Positions 18,483 to 27,222 of a stretch of 42,658 bases of DNA are shown here, in pieces. Both the position numbers and the translations under genes were made by a program. The notes under the pieces are model-generated. The model did not search any database, was not told the origin of the DNA, and saw only the letters and a program-made list of their open reading frames with translations. Within the stretch, counting starts at the first letter, position 1. Every line of letters starts with the position of its first letter. The stretch spans positions 1-42,658 of the forward strand of contig JAJEBT010000054.1 of the NCBI GenBank assembly GCA_022822405.1, given 5' to 3'. Source of the stretch: Alphaproteobacteria bacterium (GTDB taxonomy: Bacteria > Pseudomonadota > Alphaproteobacteria > MPNO01 > UBA830).

Positions 18483-19139
18483 ATGCTTCAACGCGTTGCC
18501 GCCCTGTTGCCCGGACCGCTGAAGGCACTCGCCGAACGCTTCGACCGGAGCCCGATCGATTCCGTCGAGACGCTCACGCATTTCGTGCAGACGCGGTCCG
18601 CCTACGTCGCGCAGACCTCGCTCTACGGCTATCTCAAGACCCGCATGGGAACCCGGTATCGCGACCTGTTTCAGGATGAAGTCTTCGCTGGTGCCATCAG
18701 GCTGGCGGCGATCAGGGTCTTCGTCTCCTCCCTCGGCGACCTGACCGTATTCACGGTAGCGGTGGCCCGCGAACACGGCGATCTGGACGCCGATGAGGCG
18801 GCGGCGCTTGCGCGCCTCTGCTTCGACGAAGCCATGCGGCGCGTTCTCGAAGGGGAGGATCCCGACGAGGTCTCGGCGGAGATGGCAGCGGACTTCCGCG
18901 GACGCGTGGACGGGATCCGCTGGCATGACGCGGCCGTCGGCGAGAACGCCTTTGCCGGCAGCGCCGCCGACCTTGTCCGGTTCGCGCCGGTCATCGACGA
19001 GTTCAAGCAGCTGGACAGCGGGATCGTCAGCAACTCGATCCGTTTCCGCTGGCGCGACGTGCGAAGCCAGTTCCGCAAGCGGGTCGACGGGCCCGCTGTC
19101 TGCCGGGCGTGGCGGCGCGCGGCGCACTCGGCAGAATGA
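18483..19139 (+). CDS. Hypothetical protein translationally coupled to the exonuclease-CBS-DUF294 gene
   Basis: I do not recognise this 218-residue protein. It is soluble, has no signal peptide and is largely helical by appearance. Notable segments are FVQTRSAYVAQTSLYGYLKTRM, a helical acidic middle (EEAAALARLCFDEAMRRVLEGE without gaps of charge), and RFAPVIDEFKQLDSGIVSNSIR. Its stop codon overlaps the next start by ATGA at 19136-19139, so the two proteins are made together and probably act together. The divergent symporter operon and similar gene sets in related bacteria suggest a link to carboxylate uptake or its control. Confidence 0.8.
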   Translation: MLQRVAALLPGPLKALAERFDRSPIDSVETLTHFVQTRSAYVAQTSLYGYLKTRMGTRYRDLFQDEVFAGAIRLAAIRVFVSSLGDLTVFTVAVAREHGDLDADEAAALARLCFDEAMRRVLEGEDPDEVSAEMAADFRGRVDGIRWHDAAVGENAFAGSAADLVRFAPVIDEFKQLDSGIVSNSIRFRWRDVRSQFRKRVDGPAVCRAWRRAAHSAE

Positions 19140-21232
19140 GCTTCCTGCCGTCTCCGCCGGGCCTTTCGGCCCTTCCGCTGGCGTCGCTTACGGCCGTCGT
19201 CTTCGATACCGAGACCACGGGCCTCGATACGACGCGTGACCGCGTGATCGAGATCGGCGCCGTGCGGCTTGCGGCGGGCAGAATCGACGACAGCGACCGC
19301 CATTGCCGCCTTATCGATCCCGGAGAGCCGATTCCGCCCGCATCCATTGCCATTCACGGAATCACGGACGACGAAGTGGCGGGCGCGCCGGGGTTTGCCG
19401 CCGGCATGCGGAGTTTCGCGGAGTGGGCCGGACCGGCCGTGTTCCTCGGCCATTCGGTCGGGTTCGACCTCGCGATCCTCGAAGCCGAGCATCGGCGGCA
19501 CGGACTCTCATGGCAGGCGCCGCGTACGCTGGATACGCGCGATCTTGCACAGGCGGTCGGCTCGGACCTGCCGGACTGGTCGCTCGAGACCCTCGCCGGC
19601 TGGCTGGGCGTGCCGGTCGAAGGGCGGCACCGGGCGCTTGCGGATGCGCTGCTGACGGCCCGGATCTTTCTTGCGCTTCTTCCGAAGCTGCGCGGACGCG
19701 GCGTTTCCACTCTTGCCGAGGCGGAACGGATCTGCCGCCTGTCGCGCGAGCGAAGCCAGGCCGCCGGACTCGGGGCGCGCGAGGTTCCGTCATCCGCCCC
19801 GGCCGAGTACGCGCGCATAGACAGCTTCCCGTACCGTCATCGCGTCGCCGAGTTGATGACCGCGCCGCCGGTTTTCGTGGTACGCGGCCTGCCGCTCGCC
19901 GAAGCGCTCGCGCGCATGATCGACGAAAGGGTAGGTTCGCTCATCGTCACGCCGGAGGCAGAAGAGCCATACGGGATCATCACCGAACGCGACGTGCTGC
20001 GCGCCCTGCGTCGCGGCGGCGCGGCGGCGCTTGCGGATCCGGTCGGCGGAGTCTGCTCGAGTCCGCTGAGGACCGTCGGACACTCCGAGTTGGTGTACCG
20101 GGCGCTGGTGTCGATGAAGACCGGCGGCTTCCGTCACCTCGGTGTGGCCGACGCAGATGGAGCTGTTGTCGGCGTATTGAGCGCTCGCGATCTGCTGCGT
20201 GGGCGTACCGACGACTCGGTCTCCCTCGGCCACGAGATCGAATCTGCGAACGATGCGGCGGAACTCGGCCGCGTCTGGTCCGAGCTCGCAGGGGTCGCGC
20301 GCGCCCTGGTCGACGAGAAGGTGGATGCCCGACTTGTTGCCGCGGTCATCTCCCGCGAACTGCGCGCGCTTACCCGCCGGGCATGCGAGATCGCCGAAAG
20401 CGAGCTTGCCGCTGCGGAGGCGCCGCCCTACGCGATGCTGGTCCTGGGTTCCGGCGGGCGCGGCGAAAGCCTGCTGGCAATGGATCAGGACAACGCGATC
20501 GTGTTTCGAGAGGAGCCGCCGGGCACTAGCGCCGACCGCTGGTGCGAGGCGCTTGGGCGGCGCGTCGCCGATATCCTCGACCAGGCCGGTGTGCGCTACT
20601 GCACGGGCGGCATCATGGCGTCGAACGCCGCCTGGAGACACGACCTTGATGGCTGGCGCGCCACCGTGGAGACGTGGCTGGCGCGCACCCGGCCCGAAGA
20701 CATTCTCAATGCCGACATCTTCTTCGACGCCGCGCCGGTTCACGGGGACGCGGCTCTTGCCGAGGCGATGTGTGCCGAGGCGCGGACGATGGCGCGCGCC
20801 AGCCGTCCCTTTCTGCGGTTGCTGGCCGGGAACGCCGTGCAGTTCGCCAAGCCGCGTGGCTGGTTCGGCCGTCGGCGGCTCAAGGAGGGGCGGATCGACC
20901 TCAAGATGGCCGGCCTCATGCCAGTGTTCTCGGCGGCGCGGGCACGGGCCCTGTCCGACGGCATTGCCGCTCGTTCGACCGAGGCGCGTCTACGCGCTGC
21001 CGCCGAGACGGGAAGCGTGCCCGAAGGCCTTGTCGACGATCTGATCGCGGCGCACGGAATCCTGCTCGGAGCGGTTCTCAGCCAGCAACTTCGTGATCTG
21101 GAGGCGGGCATTCCGCTCTCCAACCTGGTTGCGCCGCGTCAGTTCGGCGAATTCGAGCGCCAGGAGCTCGACTGGGCGCTCCGCCAGATTCCGAAGGTCG
21201 TCGATCTTGTCGGGGTTCCCGCGCCCGTGTGA
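19136..21232 (+). CDS. Fusion protein: DEDD 3'-5' exonuclease, CBS pair, DUF294 nucleotidyltransferase
   Basis: This protein of about 698 residues joins three parts. Residues 15-185 are a DnaQ-like exonuclease: AVVFDTETTGLD (Exo I), LGHSVGFDLAILEAEH (Exo II) and HRALADALLTARI (Exo III). Residues about 225-350 are two CBS repeats (ELMTAPPVFV, GIITERDVLRAL, GVLSARDLLRG), which usually bind adenine nucleotides. From about 385 a DUF294 domain follows, with MLVLGSGGRGESLLAMDQDNAIVF matching the GlnD-type nucleotidyltransferase G-S...D-x-D motif, and then the DUF294 C-terminal domain. The ATG at 19136 overlaps the upstream stop. CBS-DUF294 proteins are common beside acetate symporters; the exonuclease addition ties a DNA/RNA-cleaving fold to a probable signalling enzyme. 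Confidence 0.9.
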   Translation: MSFLPSPPGLSALPLASLTAVVFDTETTGLDTTRDRVIEIGAVRLAAGRIDDSDRHCRLIDPGEPIPPASIAIHGITDDEVAGAPGFAAGMRSFAEWAGPAVFLGHSVGFDLAILEAEHRRHGLSWQAPRTLDTRDLAQAVGSDLPDWSLETLAGWLGVPVEGRHRALADALLTARIFLALLPKLRGRGVSTLAEAERICRLSRERSQAAGLGAREVPSSAPAEYARIDSFPYRHRVAELMTAPPVFVVRGLPLAEALARMIDERVGSLIVTPEAEEPYGIITERDVLRALRRGGAAALADPVGGVCSSPLRTVGHSELVYRALVSMKTGGFRHLGVADADGAVVGVLSARDLLRGRTDDSVSLGHEIESANDAAELGRVWSELAGVARALVDEKVDARLVAAVISRELRALTRRACEIAESELAAAEAPPYAMLVLGSGGRGESLLAMDQDNAIVFREEPPGTSADRWCEALGRRVADILDQAGVRYCTGGIMASNAAWRHDLDGWRATVETWLARTRPEDILNADIFFDAAPVHGDAALAEAMCAEARTMARASRPFLRLLAGNAVQFAKPRGWFGRRRLKEGRIDLKMAGLMPVFSAARARALSDGIAARSTEARLRAAAETGSVPEGLVDDLIAAHGILLGAVLSQQLRDLEAGIPLSNLVAPRQFGEFERQELDWALRQIPKVVDLVGVPAPV

Positions 21233-21320
21233 GGGCCCCGTGCGACGGCGCTTGCGCCCCGACGCTTTCCGGTCAGTTTTCGGTCGGCACGCCGTCCAGA
21301 CCGGTCCGCAGGCGACGTCC

Positions 21321-22247
21321 CTAAGGGGACATCAGCGCGCCGACATGCGCCTGCACGCTGTTGCCCAGGGCCTCGAGGTCGTAGCCCCCTTCGAGGGTTG
21401 ATACGAGGCGCCCTCCGGAGAACTCGTCCGCGACCTCCATGAGTTTGCGGGTCGCCCATTCGTAGTCCGCTTCCTCGAAATTCAGTGACGCCAGCGGGTC
21501 GCGCGCGTGGGCGTCGAACCCGGCCGAGACGAAGACGATGGCGGGCGCAAAGCCGCGTAGCGCCGGCAGGATCCGTTCTTCCATTGCCGCCCTGAACTCG
21601 GCGCCGCCCGAGCTGGCCGCGAGCGGTGCGTTGAAGACATTGCCTACGCCGGTCTCTCCGGCGGCTCCGGTGCCCGGATAGTGCGGGTACTGATGCGTCG
21701 ATGCGAACAGCGTGTCCGGATCGTTCTCGAACATCGCCTGCGTGCCGTTTCCGTGATGCACGTCGAAATCGACGATTGCGATGCGCTGCAGGCCGTGAAC
21801 GTGACGGGCGTGCATGGCGCCCACGGCCACGTTGTTGAACAGGCAGAACCCCATCCCGCGCCCGGCCTCGGCGTGATGGCCCGGCGGCCGTACCGCGCAG
21901 AACGCGTTGTCGGCGTTGCCGGCGACCACGTCGTCGACGGCGGCGATCATCGCGCCGGCGGCATGGAGGGCGGCAATGCCGGAACCGGGCGAGACCACTG
22001 TGTCGGGATCGAGCCGCGAGAAGCCGGCAGCGGGAATCCGCTCAAGGGTATGGGTGACGTAGTCGCCCCGATGCACCCGGCCGAGCTCGTCGACGGATGC
22101 CGGCGGCGCTTCCCTGCGGCGGAGCGCGGCGAAGCCGGCGCCGTCGAGGGTCGCGTAGACGGTCGCGATCCGCTCGATCCGCTCCGGGTGTCCGGGGCTC
22201 GTGTCGTGATCCAGCGAACTGTGGTGGGTGTAGAGCCCGGTGGTCAT
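21321..22247 (-). CDS. Histone-deacetylase-family (class II-like) deacetylase
   Basis: This 308-residue zinc amidohydrolase is of the arginase-deacetylase fold (acetoin-utilisation/acetylpolyamine/HDAC group). Catalytic and zinc residues are visible: H124-H125 in RPPGHHAE, D162 and H164 in DFDVHHGNGT, D245 in SAGFDAH and Y289 in LEGGYD. The start is the ATG at 22247 (MTTGLYTHHSSLDHDTSPGH) with GAGGA upstream; a longer frame to 22604 overlaps the previous gene and is spurious. It is the second gene of a pair with the MBL protein (25-bp gap). The substrate could be an acetylated polyamine, a small molecule or a protein lysine. Confidence 0.9.
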   Translation of the reverse strand: MTTGLYTHHSSLDHDTSPGHPERIERIATVYATLDGAGFAALRRREAPPASVDELGRVHRGDYVTHTLERIPAAGFSRLDPDTVVSPGSGIAALHAAGAMIAAVDDVVAGNADNAFCAVRPPGHHAEAGRGMGFCLFNNVAVGAMHARHVHGLQRIAIVDFDVHHGNGTQAMFENDPDTLFASTHQYPHYPGTGAAGETGVGNVFNAPLAASSGGAEFRAAMEERILPALRGFAPAIVFVSAGFDAHARDPLASLNFEEADYEWATRKLMEVADEFSGGRLVSTLEGGYDLEALGNSVQAHVGALMSP

Positions 22248-22272
22248 GGCGGCCTGTCCTCGATCGAGCGGA

Positions 22273-23136
22273 TCAGATGCTGTTGAGCGGAATGCGGATG
22301 TGGGCCACGCCACCGGCATCGGGCGGTGGCAGATTCCCGGCCCGCATGTTGACCTGGATGGCCGGGAAGAAGAGGCGCGGAAGGCCCAGGGTCTCGTCTC
22401 GCGCCCGTCGCATCTCGATGAAGTCGTGTTCGAGGGCGCCGCCGCCGACATGGATGTTGCTGTCGCGCTGCTCGCCGATGCTCGTCTCCCAGGCGATGTC
22501 GCGGCTGCCGTTCGCGCCGTAGTCATGGCCGACGAACATGCGCGTTGCGTCCGGAAGCTCGAAGATCTTCTGCACGGAAGCATAAAGCTGCGTGGCGCTG
22601 CCACCGGGAAAGTCGCAGCGCGCCGTGCCCGAATCCGGCATCAGCAGGACATCGCCGACAAAACACGCATCGCCGACGACATAGGTGACGCAGGAGGGCG
22701 TGTGGCCCGGCGTGGCCAGCACCCGGCATTCGAGCGCGCCGATCGTGAACGTGTCGCCGTCCTCGAACAGCTCGTCGCAGGTCGGGGAATCATCCGCCGC
22801 TTCGTCGGCGCCACCGAACATCGGTGCAAGGTTCTGCCGGACCTCGAGCAGGCCGCGGCCCATTCCGGTCCTTGAACCGCACCTCTCGCCCAGGAGCGCG
22901 GTGGCGGAAAGGTGGTCGGCATGAATGTGAGTGTCGAGGATCCATTCGACCGTCAGGCCGCGATCGCTGACATGGGCGAGCAAACGGTCGACGGTGGCGT
23001 TTCCGGTGCGTCCCGAGACCGGATCGAAGTCGAGGACCGCGTCGATGATCGCGGCGCGCGCGGTTGCGGGGTCACTGACCACGTAGCACGCGGTCCCGGT
23101 CGTGTCGTCGAATGCGCAGAAAACATCTGGACTCAT
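22273..23136 (-). CDS. MBL-fold hydrolase, persulfide dioxygenase (ETHE1/Blh)-like
   Basis: This 287-residue metallo-beta-lactamase-fold protein matches the ETHE1/Blh group, which oxidises glutathione persulfide to sulfite using iron. Metal residues fit THIHADH, TPGHTPSC, FVGDVLL and VGHDYG; a C-terminal RDETLGLPRLFFPAIQVN segment is usual for this group. The start ATG at 23136 gives MSPDVFCAFDDTTGTACYVV; the frame extends 27 codons further but with non-family residues. It is the first gene of a two-gene operon with the deacetylase. No rhodanese or BigR regulator is adjacent, so a role in sulfide detoxification rests on family similarity alone. Confidence 0.88.
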   Translation of the reverse strand: MSPDVFCAFDDTTGTACYVVSDPATARAAIIDAVLDFDPVSGRTGNATVDRLLAHVSDRGLTVEWILDTHIHADHLSATALLGERCGSRTGMGRGLLEVRQNLAPMFGGADEAADDSPTCDELFEDGDTFTIGALECRVLATPGHTPSCVTYVVGDACFVGDVLLMPDSGTARCDFPGGSATQLYASVQKIFELPDATRMFVGHDYGANGSRDIAWETSIGEQRDSNIHVGGGALEHDFIEMRRARDETLGLPRLFFPAIQVNMRAGNLPPPDAGGVAHIRIPLNSI

Positions 23137-23433
23137 GGAACAGGCCCTGTTTGCCGTTACGCCGGAATCATAGCGTTGCGGCGGCGCGGTGTCATGCGGT
23201 CGCTGCCGGACGATCACGGTGATCCCGTGTTGACCTGGAAATACAGAATCCGGGTCCAGTCAGGGGTCATGTCGTCGAGATTTGGAGACTGGCCCCGTTG
23301 ACACATTTATCGCAGCAGGAGATACCCAAACGGACCACGGGCGCACGATTGCAGCGCGGGTCAGGCCGAAAAATCTAGCCGCCATGCAGCGGAGAGCAGG
23401 CATTGGTCGGCCGTGCGACAGCACTGGCCAATC

Positions 23434-23494
23434 TTGCATATTTCACTGTATCATCTATATTCATCATATGTTGAAAATATATGATATAGTGAAA
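23434..23494 (+). promoter_or_regulatory. AbiE promoter with overlapping palindromic operator
   Basis: An imperfect palindrome spans 23441-23494. The left arm TTTCACTGTATCAT faces a right arm ATGATATAGTGAAA, and both continue into TATATT/AATATA. A sigma70-like promoter overlaps it: TTGCAT at 23434-23439, 16 bp, TATATT at 23456-23461. The stretch is strikingly AT-rich. AbiEi-type antitoxins are known to repress their own promoter through inverted repeats, so this is the likely operator. Confidence 0.75.
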
Positions 23495-23497
23495 AAC

Positions 23498-24577
23498 ATG
23501 GAAATCCGTGCCGTCGATGCGGTTCGCGACCTGCTCGGCAATGTGCCCGGGGTTCAGCTCGAGTCCGTCGAGTATGAACGAAAAATTGGCCGTGACTACC
23601 GAGTCGATGGACTGGTCGCATTTGCCCACCACGGCGGCAACTATGCACTCGTCGTCGAGGTGAAGTCGAACGGCGCCCCCCGCTTCATCCGCTCCGTGGT
23701 CTATCAGCTCGAGAGCTATGTGGCCCGGTTGCGCCGATCCGGCGAGGCAAATGGCGGCCAGCGCTTCATTCCAATGATCGTCAGCCCCTATCTGTCTCCA
23801 GAGTCGCGCGCCATCTGCCTGGACCATGATATCGCCTATCTCGATCTGGTCGGGAACGCGAGGCTTGCATTCGACACCGTCTACATCGACCGTGCTGTCG
23901 CGGAGAAGCCCGTCTCGGAGACCCGCGCGCTGCGCTCGATTTTCTCACCGAAGGCGGCGGCGATCCTGCGCGTCCTGCTGCACGAACCGGGACGCGCATG
24001 GCGCGTCGCCGATCTGGCGGCGCAGGCCCGTGCGAGCTATGGCCATGTGAGCAATGTCCGCAAGGCGCTGCTGGCACGCGAATGGATCGAGGTCCGGGAG
24101 GACGGCGTCATCCTCGTTCAGCCGGACCTCCTGCTGGAAACCTGGCGCGAGAGCTATCGGCGCCCTGCCGGCGAGTCCATTACCGGGTATACCCATCTCC
24201 ATGGGAGGCAGCTCGACGAGCGGTTGCGGGGCATGCTCAATCCGCAACCCGCGCGCGCGCGCGCCATCTACGCGCAGCACTCGGCCGCGCAGTGGCTCGC
24301 GCCCTTCGGCCGGAGCTCCGCCCATGCGTTCTACGCCGACGAGCCGGGCGCTGCAGCGCTGAAGGAGGCGTTGAATCTGACCCACGCCGCGCGAGGAGCG
24401 AACGTGGCGCTGTTCGTCCCGACGGACGAGAGCCTGTTTCACGATGCGAGCGAGCCCGCACCGAACGTGTTCTGCACCAGTCCCATCGTGACCTATCTCG
24501 ATCTCTGGACCGGCAACGACCGCGACCGGGAGGCGGCGGAACACCTCGCTGGCAAATTCTTCCCATGGCTGAAGTAG
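23498..24577 (+). CDS. Type IV toxin-antitoxin AbiEi-family antitoxin
   Basis: This 359-residue protein resembles the AbiEi_2-type antitoxin/regulator family. The N-terminal third has an endonuclease-like pattern, DYRVDGLVAF...YALVVEVKSNG (D-x-n-E-x-K), then a winged-helix region around residues 150-205 (SPKAAAILRVLLHEPGRAW, ADLAAQARASYGHVSNVRKAL) and a C-terminal domain ending FFPWLK. I use the ATG at 23498, just after the palindrome; an in-frame ATG at 23468 lies inside it. The toxin gene overlaps its end by 13 bp. As known for AbiE, the antitoxin should repress the operon and neutralise the nucleotidyltransferase toxin without direct binding. Confidence 0.8.
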   Translation: MEIRAVDAVRDLLGNVPGVQLESVEYERKIGRDYRVDGLVAFAHHGGNYALVVEVKSNGAPRFIRSVVYQLESYVARLRRSGEANGGQRFIPMIVSPYLSPESRAICLDHDIAYLDLVGNARLAFDTVYIDRAVAEKPVSETRALRSIFSPKAAAILRVLLHEPGRAWRVADLAAQARASYGHVSNVRKALLAREWIEVREDGVILVQPDLLLETWRESYRRPAGESITGYTHLHGRQLDERLRGMLNPQPARARAIYAQHSAAQWLAPFGRSSAHAFYADEPGAAALKEALNLTHAARGANVALFVPTDESLFHDASEPAPNVFCTSPIVTYLDLWTGNDRDREAAEHLAGKFFPWLK

Positions 24578-25423
24578 ACCCTCGCCGCGCCTCCGACTAT
24601 GGCGATCGCACCACGGTCGCGGTCAAGTCGGTGCTGATCGAAATAGGCCAGATCCTCGGCACCTACCGGGGCAAGTTCGCGGTAATTCGGTGGCGCCGTC
24701 CCCTGGCTGCTGTTGAACGAGTCCGACATGCCGCATGTTGGAACCCTGGATGTGGATCTCGGTCTCGATGCCGAAGCCTTGGGTGACGGCGAGTACGCCC
24801 GGCTTGTCGAGTCCCTCTTGAGGCAGGGCTACCACCAGCCCGAGAATCGGCCCCGCTTCCAACTCGTGCGCACCGTGCCCGCCCGCGATGGCGGAGCCGA
24901 CATCGACATCATCGTCGACTTCCTGATGCCGCGCGACGCCAAGATCGCGAAGAACACGCCTCCGCTTGTGGCGGACTTCGCGGTTCAGCGCGCTGACGGC
25001 GCGGATCTCGCCTTGCGGTTCTACCAGCTCGTTGCCATCGACGGCGACATGCCCGACGGCGGGGCCAACCGCGTGCACATCGTCGTCGCGTCCATTCCCG
25101 CGCTGCTGGCCATGAAGGGCTATGCCATCGCGAACCGCCTCAAGCAGAAGGACGCCTACGACATCTACTACAGCATCCGCAACTTCCCGGGCGGCATCGA
25201 TGCTCTCGTCGCGGCAACGGAACCACTCCTGGCGTTCGACACGGCGAGGACTGGCTATCTCCATATTGCGGAGAAATTCCGGAACCCGGACGATTTCGGT
25301 CCGACCAGCGTGCGACAGTTCGTCGATCGGCCCGAAATGCTCGAAGAGCGCACCGCCGCCCAATGGCAGCAGGACGCGTTCGGGCAGGTCGATGCCTGGC
25401 TCTTGGCGCTGGGATTGAGGTGA
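24565..25423 (+). pseudogene. AbiEii-type nucleotidyltransferase toxin, frame broken at about 24688
   Basis: The gene starts at the ATG at 24565 (MAEVDPRRASDYGDRTTVAV), overlapping the antitoxin. It reads well to KFAVI, then must shift frame: deleting one base at 24688 restores AVIGGAVPWLLLNES, the expected G-G nucleotidyltransferase motif. The rest follows in the second frame: TLDVDLGLD, VDFLMPRDAKIAKN, MKGYAIANRLKQKDAYDIYY and so on to the stop at 25423. AbiEii toxins transfer nucleotides to targets such as tRNA. A TTG at 24713 could start only a protein lacking the G-G motif. So the toxin is inactive, made by frameshifting, or the sequence has an error. Confidence 0.8.
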
Positions 25424-25483
25424 GGCGCGGTCGGATGATGCCGGGCTGGGTCGCGAGGGAGCCCGCGGAGGGCAGGGGAAGGC

Positions 25484-25561
25484 TGGGGTGGCTAATGGGA
25501 TTCGAACCCACGACCTCCTGGACCACAACCAGGCGCTCTAACCAACTGAGCTATAGCCACC
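25484..25561 (-). tRNA. tRNA-His (anticodon GTG)
   Basis: Read on the minus strand the cloverleaf is complete. The acceptor is GTGGCTA/TAGCCAC with an extra G at -1 (25561) facing C73, the hallmark of tRNA-His. The D arm contains GCTCAGTTGGTTAGAGC. The anticodon stem CCTGG/CCAGG encloses TTGTGGT (anticodon GTG). The T arm has GTGGG-TTCGAAT-CCCAT. The CCA end is encoded at 25486-25484. Its 3' end faces the AbiE locus. Confidence 0.97.
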
Positions 25562-25645
25562 GCGAGTGTCAGGGTGCGGTTATGTAGGGAATTCCCGCCC
25601 CGGGGTCAAGGCGATACCGGCATCGCCGACGCGGTGGGTGCCGGT

Positions 25646-26809
25646 CTACGCGCGGCCGAAATGACGCTTGAGGCGACGGATTGCCTCGTCGATGGTCTCG
25701 GCCTTCTTGCAGAACGAGAAGCGCGCGAAGTGTCTGACGTCGTCGGAGGTGTAGAACGCGCTGACCGGCACGGCGGCGACGCCGGCCTCCGTGGTCAGGT
25801 ACTTGCAGAATTTGGCGTCTGAGCCGTTGTAGCCCAGCGGCCGAAAATCCGTGGTGATGAAATACGTCCCCTGGCACGGAATGATCTCGAACCCGACTGC
25901 GGCGAGCCCCGATGCAAGATGGTCGCGGCGCGACTGCATGTCGCGGCGCAGCCCCTCGAAATACGCGTCGTCCTTGCCAAGCCCGTAGGCAACGGCGGCT
26001 TGGAGGTTCGGCGGCGTCGTGAAGGTCAGGTACTGATGGGCCTTGGCGATCGGGGTCAGCACTGCCGGCGCCGCGGTGATCATGCCGATTTTCCAACCCG
26101 TGAGCGAGAAGATCTTGCCGGCCGACTGGATGCGCACCGTGCGTTCGCGCATGCCCGGAAGGGTGATCAGCGGGACGTGCGGGGCATCGTCGAAGGCGAG
26201 ATGCTCGTAGACCTCGTCGCACACGGCGAAACAGTCGTGCTTGATGCACAGGCCCGCGATGAACTCGAGCTCGTCGCGGCTGAAGACCTTGGCGCACGGA
26301 TTCATGGGGGTGTTGACCAGGATCAGCTTGGTACGGTCGGAGAACGCCGCCGCGAGCTGATCGCGTGGCAGTTCCCAGCCCGGCGGCTCGAGGCGCACGA
26401 ACTTCGCGATGCCGCCCCCGCGCTCGACGATCGGCAGGTAGCTGTCATAGAGCGGTTCGATGAGAATCACCTCGTCGCCCGGCTCGATCAGCCCGAGAAG
26501 CGCCGATCCGAGCGCCTCGGTGCCGCCCGAGGTCACCATGGTCTCCGTCTGCCAGTCGATCTCGAGGCCGTAGAAGCGCTGCGCGTGCTCGGCTACGGCG
26601 CGGCGCAGGTCGGGGATGCCGAACATCGACGGATACTGGTTGACGCCGTTGCGCAGGTAGTCGACGCCCGCCTCGACAACATCCTCGGGGCCGTTGCCGT
26701 CGGGAAATCCCTGGCCGAGATTGACCGCATCGTGCTCCTGCGCGAGCCGCGACATGACCTCGAATATCGTCGTCCCGAAACCGGAAAGGACGCTGTTGCC
26801 TGCCTTCAT
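25646..26809 (-). CDS. PLP-dependent class I/II aminotransferase
   Basis: This 387-residue fold-type I aminotransferase is of the methionine/kynurenine aminotransferase group. PLP contacts are NTPMNP (166-171), D198 and Y201 in CDEVYEH, and the Schiff-base lysine K232 in SAGKIFSLTGWKIG. The N-terminal VNLGQGFPDGNGP is typical of the group. I start at the ATG at 26809; 80 additional upstream codons are low-complexity arginine-rich and spurious. It probably transfers an amino group from a neutral or sulfur amino acid to a 2-oxo acid. It is monocistronic and divergent from the zinc-ribbon gene. Confidence 0.9.
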   Translation of the reverse strand: MKAGNSVLSGFGTTIFEVMSRLAQEHDAVNLGQGFPDGNGPEDVVEAGVDYLRNGVNQYPSMFGIPDLRRAVAEHAQRFYGLEIDWQTETMVTSGGTEALGSALLGLIEPGDEVILIEPLYDSYLPIVERGGGIAKFVRLEPPGWELPRDQLAAAFSDRTKLILVNTPMNPCAKVFSRDELEFIAGLCIKHDCFAVCDEVYEHLAFDDAPHVPLITLPGMRERTVRIQSAGKIFSLTGWKIGMITAAPAVLTPIAKAHQYLTFTTPPNLQAAVAYGLGKDDAYFEGLRRDMQSRRDHLASGLAAVGFEIIPCQGTYFITTDFRPLGYNGSDAKFCKYLTTEAGVAAVPVSAFYTSDDVRHFARFSFCKKAETIDEAIRRLKRHFGRA

Positions 26810-27029
26810 TCCCGTTGCTCCGCTCCATCCAGCGCGCGCCGCCCGCCGGGGCCGGCGACGGCGTGTTTTAGACCATTGCCGCCGATCTCTCCAGCAATCC
26901 CGGGCCCGCCTTGAGTTCCGCGTCCGCGGCCCATATGCTGCGCGGCAGCGCGGAACCGCGTATTCCGCCGCCTCCTCCGTCGGGAGGCCAGTGCGGGATC
27001 CGGTCCGCCGGAAAGTGGAAGGCGAGCCC

Positions 27030-27218
27030 ATGCCGCGTGTCCTGATCACCTGCTCCGGGTGCGAGCGTCCGGTCTATACCGGCCTGACCTTCGAACAGTG
27101 GTTCACCTTCGACTGGGTCGACGTCCAGGGCGCGACGACGGTGTGCAACGCCTGCGGGACGGCAAACCGGTGGACCAAGGACGACGCCTATCTCGAGGCG
27201 GATGGCGGCGGCGACTGA
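27030..27218 (+). CDS. Small zinc-ribbon protein
   Basis: This 62-residue protein has two CxxC pairs: CSGC near residue 8 and CNAC near residue 40, forming a zinc ribbon. The segment TGLTFEQWFTFDWVDV lies between them. Similar tiny proteins without known function occur in alphaproteobacteria. The ATG at 27030 follows GGAAGG; a longer frame from 26694 overlaps the aminotransferase on the other strand and is not credible. It may bind nucleic acid or a protein partner. Confidence 0.65.
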   Translation: MPRVLITCSGCERPVYTGLTFEQWFTFDWVDVQGATTVCNACGTANRWTKDDAYLEADGGGD

Positions 27219-27222
27219 TTCG

